DNA of 64,000 bases from Histoplasma ohiense (Eukaryota > Ascomycota > Eurotiomycetes > Onygenales > Ajellomycetaceae): the NCBI GenBank assembly GCA_017607445.1, contig JAEVHH010000002.1, forward strand, positions 2,099,501-2,163,500. The letters are read 5' to 3'. The position numbers and the translations under genes were made by a program. The notes under the pieces are model-generated. The model had not been told where the DNA came from, ran no database searches, and was given only the letters and a program-made list of their open reading frames with translations. The stretch's first letter is position 1; each line of letters begins with the position of its first letter. Of this stretch, positions 56,355 to 64,000 are shown in pieces.

Positions 56355-59300
56355 ATGTCCCGCTCCCCTACCAGCACCAACGATACCACAGACGTCAGTT
56401 GCATAACTCGGTCTCGGAACGCGTCTCTCTCGCCAGTCCTGTCTCCTCCTGAACGCTCTGTACCATATACATCCTTTTCATCTAGCTTCGAGCACCCCGA
56501 TAACGACGATACGAAGATGGATCGTCTAGATCGTGTCGAGCGTCTTCCCCCAAACAGCTCAGTTGGCCAGTTTTCCTTTGCTCCTACCACTCAAACTACC
56601 GTCATTACAACAACCACAACAACCACTACGAACTTCCCTCCACTGGTCATGAAAAGCCCCGGTTCGTCCAAACTCCTTGACCCCAAGATTTACCCTCTAG
56701 CCGCTACTCCCACCCCTGATTCGATAAGAGACATCCATTTTGAGCTTGGTGACACCTCAATCGTCTTCAATGAGTCCGAGGATTCGGCAGACACTTTCGA
56801 AAAGGTGAGGATTTCCTTTTGGCTCTGTCCCTCTGTTTGTTTTGAATGAGCAAATCTTATCCGAATTTTTGCGTTTTATATGCGCAAAAAAGCAAAGAAA
56901 GAAAGAAATAAAAAACCATCCCCTTTTTCTAACCTGCAGAATAGTCGAAAGCGCAGAGCGAAGCCCTGAAAGTATCTGATGGTCTTATTCGGTCTATATC
57001 AACCTATGATTCGCGAAAAACCTCCATACCCAGACGCTCTCGTCCCGCAGAGGACCCACGCCAAAGACTGAGACGGCGCCCAGTATCTCCGATTTCTCTA
57101 CCCGAATCTTCTCATGAAATGAAACGGACGCGTTCTTTCACCGCTCTTACGGCCGACTCCAACAACCGTCGTCGTAATGCACAGTCACACCTGGACGCTG
57201 CTCGACTCAACAAGGATGTTGGTTTAACTACTCCAGAAACAGAACACAACAGCTTCAATTTGAGTAGCGATCAGAGCTATCGTCGACGAATCTGCAGTTT
57301 GGGTTCTTTTGGAAAATCATCCTTCGAATATTCTCCCAAATCCTTGGTGGAAGAAAACCAAAAACTCCAGAGTCCGTTACCACATTTGCACAAAGACAAG
57401 GGCCACCAAGCCCAGAAATCTCCATTGTTTGAGCGTCGAGCTGGATTTAATACTGAGGAGCTTTCTTGTCGATCGATAACAAACGATAATATTAATTGTA
57501 ATTCGAAGCAGCTGGGTAGTAATGTGGGCCAGCCTATATTGAGGCAGACGCGTAGAAGCTGTTCAGCGGCAAATTCGACCACGAGGACGACTCAGGCTCC
57601 AGCTGGACGCCTAAAGGCCGTTGATAGTCTTGCTGCCCAAGATATGTGCCTTCCAAGTCCGAGTCTCTCCCCCATAATGGCTTTGAATGCTCAAAATCTT
57701 GATACCTCTTTCGAAGAACAAACGAGTGACACAGATTCTAGTCTTGATCACTTCTCAAAAGCGCAAAAGGGAACTACGGAATGTGCGCTCACCAAAGGCC
57801 ACTTTGGGAAAGGGATAGCTAATGCTGCTGTTTCATCATCACAGGCTTTGTCATTGATGGATATGCCTTTGATGCTGGATTATTTTGAGTCCATCCCGGA
57901 CAAGCTAAAAACTTACATGATGTACCAGCTGTTGCGAAGATGTCCAAAGCCGACGTTACGCTTTGTGGTTGGCGTCGTCGATCCAGCTCTCAAATGTGAT
58001 TTCCTAGCTCTTCTCCCTCTGGAGCTCAGTCTCAATATTGTCAAGTACTTCGACGTTAAAACTATGTGTCGAGCTTCGCAGGTTTCGAAGAAATGGAGGC
58101 ACATCATTAACTCGGATGAAAAGTCCTGGAAAGAACTCTTCGAGGCAGCTGGATATGTTTTACCGCGAGGAGAGCTACATCGTGCTATTGAGGAAGGCTG
58201 GGGATGGCAGTGTCCATATCCAGGGGATGAGGAAAAGGATCTTCGCTCTCCAACTGCTCTTAAATCTGATAGCGAGAACTCTTCTGAATCTACCTCGTCC
58301 TTGGCATGGTTATCGTCGCGGAAAACGAGACAGAGCCTGGGTCCTTTGTCAGTCGGCTCCCGACGACCCAAACGGAAAGCGACAACAAGGATTACAAGTC
58401 GAAAGCTGGCTAAGAGGAAGTCTGGAGTATCCACTCAACCCGAACATCTAGAGCCTATCGGCTTGATGGACAACTTGATCGCTGCAGAGAGCCCGTACGC
58501 TGCAGCCAATGCCGCTGCATTGGCAGTTCCGTATCCTGAAGTTGGGCTACCATCCCTACGAAGCTTGCACCTCTACAAATCTCTATATCAGCGACACCAT
58601 CTAATTCATAAAACATGGATGCGAGACGATGTCAAACCCATGCATATTGCTTTCCGTGCTCACGACCGTCACGTCGTTACTTGCCTACAATTCGATACAG
58701 ACAAGATTCTCACTGGAAGCGATGATACCAATATTAATGTGTATGACACCAAAACCGGAGCGTTACGAGCTACTCTTGAAGGCCATGAAGGAGGCGTATG
58801 GGCGTTGGAGTATCATGGCAATACACTTGTTTCAGGATCTACGGATAGATCGGTCCGTGTGTGGGACATCGCAGCCGCTGAGTGCACCCAGGTCTTCCAA
58901 GGACACACCTCCACTGTCAGATGTTTGCAGATCTTGTTACCTGTTGCAATTGGAAAATTGCCGGATGGAACGCCAAACATGATGCCAAAACAGCCGTTGA
59001 TCATAACAGGCTCTCGGGATTCGAACTTGCGGATTTGGCGACTTCCTCAAAAGGGAGATCCGCGCTATTTCGACAACGGCTCTGACGCTGACAATCCCTA
59101 CTTTGTTCGTTCATTAACTGGTCATCAACATTCTGTGCGGGCTATTGCAGCCCACGGCGATACCCTGGTTAGTGGAAGCTACGACTGTACAGTGAGAGTC
59201 TGGAAAATATCAACTGGCGAGGCACTTCATCGCCTCCAAGGCCATACCTTGAAAGTTTACAGCGTGGTGCTGGATCACAAAAGAAACCGCTGCATCAGTG

Positions 59301-59907
59301 GATCCATGGACAACATGGTTAAAATCTGGTCCCTTGAAACAGGTGCAGTTTTGTACAACCTTGAAGGGCACACATCCCTTGTGGGACTTTTGGACCTTCA
59401 TTCAGACAAGCTGGTATCAGCCGCAGCTGATTCCACACTGCGGATTTGGGATGCGGAAAACGGACAGTGTCAGAGTGTACTTAGCGGCCATACCGGCGCC
59501 ATCACCTGCTTTCAACACGACTACCAGAAAGTCATCTCTGGCTCTGATCGTTCTTTGAAGATGTGGGATGCTCGGACTGGAGAATTTATCAAAGACCTAC
59601 TCACCGATCTGAGTGGAGTTTGGCAAGTTAAATTTAATGATAGGAGATGCGTTGCCGCTGTCCAGCGAAACAGGTTGACCTATATTGAGGTAATTTCTTC
59701 AGACCGCCCTTTTGCTACTTATTTTTCGAACACTTCTTCCATTTATTTAACTATCGGCTGACCCGTATGTCGCAGGTACTTGACTTTGGCGCATCTCGCG
59801 ACCGTATCCCTGTTGAGCGTCTCGGGACGCGTATCGTCGTTGATAGAAATGGGGAAGAGACCGGAGAAGATGAAGGTCTGGCGGACCGCGGAAGTTCAGA
59901 CATCTAA
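56355..59907 (+). CDS. CDC4: F-box/WD40 protein Cdc4 (Fbw7-like)
   Basis: Substrate receptor of the SCF ubiquitin ligase; it degrades phosphorylated cell-cycle proteins such as CDK inhibitors. Three exons (56355-56804, 56945-59689, 59776-59907) give 1108 residues. The N-terminal ~450 residues are disordered and S/R-rich, with KRTRSF at the region often taken for a start. A dimerisation-like segment (MLDYFESIPDKLKTYMMYQL) precedes the F-box at about 505-550 (LLPLELSLNIVKYFDVKTM, ASQVSKKWRHI). The WD40 propeller spans about 719-1065, e.g. HVVTCLQFDTDKILTGSDD, ALEYHGNTLVSGSTDRSVRV, TLVSGSYDCTVRVWKI, CISGSMDNMVKIWSLETG. The last exon ends DRGSSDI. Exon 2 must begin at 56945 (AG/TCG); an AG four bases earlier would meet a stop. 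Confidence 0.94.
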
Positions 59908-61113
59908 GCAATAGCCCTATCGTTAATTTGGCACCTAATTCGAACAAGAAAATAATACGATTGGCCGCTACCCTCTCGATCCATTCTTGTCAATAATATA
60001 CTTCCGCATGATGACTGTTCAGTCTTGTTGCAGTCATTCGAATTTTATTTTCCAGGGCTTCAATACCATCCACTTACGTGAATCCCGAAATACCGATCCT
60101 AACTACCCGAGACCACTTCAGAGACAATGAAAGTAACAAACAAAAATCTTTTCGGGGACATCGTTACAAGTCTTGGAATTTGCCTTGCCATGTTACCGCG
60201 TCGTATTCTCCCCCCTTAAACACAATATGCAGTCTACCGGGAGTGAACCTCCAGCCTGGGTGGCAGGGTAAAGCACCAACTCTATCATCTTATCACCTTT
60301 TTATCACGATATTTGACTAATGACCCTTTCCTCCTTTTTCTCTTCCAAAAACCCTTCTTCATTCCATACTCTTCAAATTTTTTTTCCATTGTATTTTCAT
60401 CTTCCCATTTTTTCCCTCGCCTGATTCACGATAACTGCCATGTATATCTAGTCACAATGTTTGGCATGTCTTCTGCTTCTTTTTTCTCCAGACATAACAT
60501 ACCTATGAATTCCACTTCTCATAAAATATATTTATTCATCCCTTTAACGAGCATCTCTTCGGCATGTTTTTATTTTAATTTCATGTTATTCCTTTCTTCA
60601 TGAGACGTTTGCCTAAAATCAGCACAGTTATGGGAAACAAAAATGTTGTTTTATATCGATACACACGTACGCATGAAATACAAGCGTTTGCTTCGTCCTA
60701 CTCAGCTTTGTCCAGCTTTCAAAGGCCAATACTTTATTTGCAACTGTTATTCCGTTTATATTCTATGATTAGGGGATCTCTTCCTTACATATAAGATGTT
60801 CAAAATATCTGCTTAGGGTAATATCAGTACGAAGCTGTTTTCTTGTTGGAGGGGACGGGTTGAAGTTAATTTCCATGTATCAAGTACGACATATCTTAAA
60901 AAATGGAAGACCCGATCGATATATATCTAATTTCTCTACGATGGCATACGGGGAAATTTATATAATTCCATAAAAGAAACGCCATGCTATCTGGACCTGC
61001 TAGTAAAAATACATACCCCAGACTTATCATCTCATTCATATTTTACAAGAACCATAACACCCCCAACCAACATGCTCTATGCTCTAAATACCAAGATTAA
61101 AATTTGACCCTCG
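59908..61113. other. Convergent intergenic region
   Basis: 1.2 kb between the CDC4 stop and the EngB stop. T-rich on the plus strand around 60330-60600. No gene supported. Confidence 0.55.
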
Positions 61114-61725
61114 CTAACCATCCAGTCCTCCACCGCCCCTCTCCGCAATCCCCATACCAACCCCGTCCTCCCTTTCCCCAATGTCAATCCCCAATCCAGC
61201 CGCCCTAAGAATCGACCACCGAATCGCATCAACCCCCCAAAACCCCTCTCCACTCTTCATCTTAGTCGAACAGGCTAAGATTTCCCCGAGCGCCGGAATC
61301 CCCAGCTCCATCCCAGCAGGCTCCGCGGACAGCTTGTTACCATCACCGCCACCCACAGCATCATCATCATTATTATCATCATAAATATTCCTATTCGGCC
61401 GCCTCTCCATCTTCTTCTTTTGACTACTACTAACAGCCACATTCCTGACGGGCTGCACCTTTGCGCGGATCGCGCCAGCGAAGCGGCCAAGCTCCTCTAT
61501 GCGTTCAGGACGGAGGCCACGGGCACCCTTTTTCAGCCCGCCTTTGATGAGGACCGAGTCTGCTTTTGAGAGGATTACTTGGTGTGGGACGGCCGCGGAA
61601 CGGAGGAGGGAAAGGATGGCCGCGTCGGCGGGTTTTATGCCGTGGTGGGAGTCGAGGAGGACGAAGGTGCGGCGAAGTCTGGGTGCGGTTTATATTTTTG
61701 TTAGTAACGGGAGCGCTTTGTGTGT

Positions 61726-61777
<52 letters not shown>

Positions 61778-62336
61778 ATGTATATTTAATTGGCATATGG
61801 AGAGAGATGACGCACTGCCTCCGCTTCGTCAAATACTTCATAATCACCTCCCCCCACTCCTCGTGGCTCCCCTTACCGTAGCCGGGCGTATCAACAAGAA
61901 CAACCTTCGCCTCCCCGTCTTTCCGGCCCCCGATCCCGTACGCATTCAGTGTCCTTGTCCGCCCGACCTTCGACGACGTGAAACAGAGGCCCTTCTCCAT
62001 AATCGCATTCAGCAGGGATGATTTGCCCACGTTCGATCTACCCAGGAACACCACCTCGGGCACATCGGACATGGGGATCGTGCGGAATTCGCTGGCCGTC
62101 CACATCTGTATGGGCGAGTGGTTGGAGGCTCTGAACAGGTCCGCGCCGTATTGGAGTTGTTGTTGGGTTGGGGGCGCTGTGTCATAGTAGAAGCAGTGGT
62201 CGTGCAGTTGGAGTTGGATGGGCGGTGAGGCAGTTGCGGGGCCAGTGCGGGTTATTTTTGGCTTGCATTCGGTGGCCCTGAGTAGGTTTTTCGCTGTGGT
62301 GGTTGCGATGGAGGCTGCGGATTTTGCGGCGGCCAT
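61114..62336 (-). CDS. EngB/YihA-type GTPase, probably mitochondrial
   Basis: GTPase related to bacterial EngB, which assists large-ribosomal-subunit assembly; the eukaryotic form is expected to act in mitochondria. From the ATG at 62336 (MAAAKSAASIATTTAKNLL, a plausible targeting peptide) two exons, 62336-61816 and 61678-61114, give 361 residues. An in-frame ATG at 62471 would add 45 less credible residues. Motifs: G1 VVFLGRSNVGKSSLLNAI, G2-like SSKVGRTRTLNAY, G3 VLVDTPGYGKG, then RRTFVLLDSHHGIKPAD and G4 VILSKADS; G5 region LACSTKMKSGEGFWGVDAIR. A D/N- and G-rich insert (YDDNNDDDAVGGG) before G5 is not usual. The intron contains a (TA)n run. Divergent from AP-3 sigma. Confidence 0.9.
61739..61773. 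repeat. (TA)n microsatellite in the EngB intron
   Basis: About 17 TA units preceded by ATACATACATA, within the 137-nt intron (61679-61815). Length changes here could affect splicing. Confidence 0.95.
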
Positions 62337-62702
62337 GCTTGTTGGTTTGTTTCCGCGTTCTTGTCGATTGGGGGTTAGAGGATTGTTAGGGTAAAGGGAG
62401 GTTTCTATGAGGTTAGAAGATGTGACATATTTTGGGGAATATGTGTGTATATTAGGATTAGGATTATTCAACTGGGCGTTTCGATCGCTCGCGTGGAGCT
62501 GTGGAATCGGAAATCCTTACGGAGTATTTATTTATTTGAAGCTTTGAGGATATATCGGATCATCGTTTTGACAGAGTTGCAACCCAGACAAACACTGCAA
62601 ACAGCACGAGGTCAAACGCTCCGTCATCGTATCCATTTCAATCCATGCGCTCTGTGAAATGCCACCTCCATATGAGGACACTGGATCACTATATCAGACA
62701 TA
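62337..62702. promoter_or_regulatory. Divergent promoter EngB/APS3
   Basis: 366 bp separate the two start codons, so both promoters lie here. A TTACGGAGTATTTATT string occurs near 62516. No specific site was assigned. Confidence 0.55.
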
Positions 62703-63360
62703 ATGATCAATGCCGTGTTAGTCTTTAACAATAGTGGTCAGCCACGATTAACCAAATTCTATACCCAACTGGTATGCTAGCCAACCCGCAGCAGATTCAC
62801 ATCTTGTGGCTTCATCGACGCTTCAAGATCTGTCAGTTATCTAGCTAATGCCCTCTTATTACCAGGACACCCAAACACAGCAATCCCTAATTGCTCAGAT
62901 ATACAATCTCGTCTCCCAGCGGCCCTCCTCCGCTTGCAACTTCCTCCCGCTCCCCCCGCTCCTCGCCGAAGGCGCCAGCTCCAGCACCCCCGCCACCAGC
63001 TTCTCTGATGCCCCCAGTCAAATAACGCACCGAACATACGCCACCTTATCATTCATCCTAATATCCACTTCGACAGAATCACCACTAGCCCTCATCGATC
63101 TCATCCAAGTCTTCGTCGAGGCGCTCGACCGCCTCTTCGAAAACGTGTGTGAGTTGGATCTGATATTCGGATTCGAGACCATGCATGCGGTGCTTGGCGA
63201 AATGATCGTTGGCGGGGTTGTACTGGAGACGAATCTTGAGCGGATCGTGCAGGGTGTGAAGAGCCAGGAAGGGTCAAAGGCGAAGCGGAGGACCGTTGAG
63301 GCTGGGAGTGGATCAATTGGTAGGGCGGGGATTCCAGGGCTAGGGGTGCCTTGGAGGTGA
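62703..63360 (+). CDS. APS3: AP-3 adaptor complex sigma subunit
   Basis: Small subunit of the AP-3 clathrin-associated adaptor, which carries cargo from the Golgi to the vacuole. Two exons, 62703-62771 and 62866-63360, give 187 residues. Exon 1 encodes MINAVLVFNNSGQPRLTKFY; exon 2 begins at the codon after the intron with DTQTQQSLIAQIYNLVSQRP. Then come THRTYATLSFILISTSTES, LIDLIQVFVEALDRLFENV, CELDLIFGFETMHAVLGEM and VLETNLERIV, the longin/sigma fold. The start at 62848 in exon 2 alone would lose the first strand. The segment after IVQGVKSQEG (a basic, glycine-rich tail ending GLGVPWR) is a fungal extension. AP-3 rather than AP-1/2 is favoured by the LDTKTQQ-like and LDLIFGFE motifs. Confidence 0.92.
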
Positions 63361-63823
63361 GGGAAAGAGACAGCGTATTTTTTTATATCTAGGTTGCGAA
63401 GTTTCACGCTATTGCATTTTCTGTGGTTGATATTTTTGGGTGGAGCATGCTGGCGTTTGGGTGGTTTGTCATTATACCAGATAGACGGCTGGTGGGTCGC
63501 GGGTATATTGCTTTCTCTTTTTCTCCTATATTTCCGAGCTCAATCTGTTAGTCTCTTCTACGTATCTTATATCTTACTCTGGAGATATCAACCATTTCAT
63601 TTCATAGACCTGGGCTTCCTATTACGAACTAGCGCATAACTGCTGTATCAAAGCGTTCTAACCCCGTGATTTTGACAACCCTCATTCTCGCTTAATTTTA
63701 CCGCGCTAAGCCCAACCGGGCTATGCACATTCAACTTCTAGCCTCAACACCAAAGTTGGTTTTCTCTTCTTCATTCCTCTCCTCGTCCCCGTCAACCAAC
63801 GAAGTTACGACAACACCGACAAA
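63361..63823. other. Intergenic, possible fifth LTR relic
   Basis: 463 bp downstream of APS3. A 22-bp string at 63616-63637, CTTCCTATTACGAACTAGCG plus CA, differs from the copy at 14731 only by A where that copy has G. The last 100 bp before 63824 are C/T-rich, as in a promoter/leader of a highly expressed gene. Confidence 0.4.
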
Positions 63824-64000
63824 ATGGTAAGATTTTGCACTTCCTACATGATATTTGACCCCTTCTTGGGCCTCTTCGGTGTCTTGAAATAGACTTAATT
63901 GTCCGGACAAGCATTGCAAGCCCAATGAAGTAAATTTTCCGTCAATCCGACATCCTCTCTGAGAAGGATGTGCGGAATGGCGATGATATGGCTTGAGTCG
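63824..64000 (+). CDS. 5' end of a gene: start codon split off by an intron, right-truncated
   Basis: An ATG at 63824-63826 in a strong context (ACCGACAAAATG) is followed at once by a GTAAGA donor, so exon 1 would end after the first codon. This ATG/GTAAG layout with a pyrimidine-rich leader is common in fungal ribosomal-protein genes, so I suspect one; the next exon is not certainly inside the window. No protein sequence can be read, so the product is a guess. Confidence 0.4.

Overview
The window is nuclear DNA of a filamentous ascomycete. Genes are multi-exon with short GT-AG introns (about 45-200 nt), lie on both strands, and encode typical fungal housekeeping proteins (Mlp1-type nuclear basket protein, TFIIE-beta, RIB3, Cdc4, AP-3 sigma). 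The mix of families and the many poly(A/T), (CA)n and (TA)n tracts suggest Eurotiomycetes, probably Onygenales; that placement is inference, not a direct reading. I rebuilt the splice models by hand. For every complete spliced gene the exon lengths sum to a whole number of codons. No tRNA, rRNA or CRISPR array was recognised.

Layout. 0-8 kb: 5' part of an ADGF/CECR1-type adenosine deaminase (-, runs off the left edge), an acyl-CoA synthetase (-), a UBE2C/Ubc11-type ubiquitin-conjugating enzyme (-), and CHK1 kinase (+) divergent from it. 8.1-14.9 kb is an accessory patch: decayed LTR-retroelement pieces, an F-box protein, a broken APH-type kinase and an unrecognised protein with an unresolved start. 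15-29.4 kb is conserved: RIB3 (+), TFIIE-beta (-) divergent from MLP1 (+), dynactin p27 (-), an MDP-1-like phosphatase (-) and a leucine-rich-repeat protein (-). 30.5-36.1 kb: the meiotic helicase HFM1/MER3 (-) and a possible upstream exon. 37.4-45.2 kb: a nucleotide-sugar transporter (-) and a 1145-residue disordered Q/E-rich protein (-). 45.2-50 kb is gene-poor and holds a 697-bp MITE-like element with ~36-bp terminal inverted repeats. 50-53.6 kb: HOP1 (-). 56.4-59.9 kb: CDC4 (+). 61.1-63.4 kb: an EngB-type GTPase (-) divergent from AP-3 sigma (+). The right edge holds the first codon of another gene.

How the genes relate. There is no operon-like pathway. Two themes recur: cell-cycle control (UBC11 and CHK1 on one shared promoter, CDC4) and the meiotic programme (HFM1/MER3 and HOP1 about 14 kb apart). 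Several conserved genes share short divergent promoters (UBC11/CHK1, TFA2/MLP1, EngB/APS3). The most unusual sequence-level observations are the undescribed TIR element at 46557-47253, the dispersed LTR relic family with C:G-to-T:A differences, the apparent GC-AG intron in the deaminase gene, and the twice-lesioned APH kinase.
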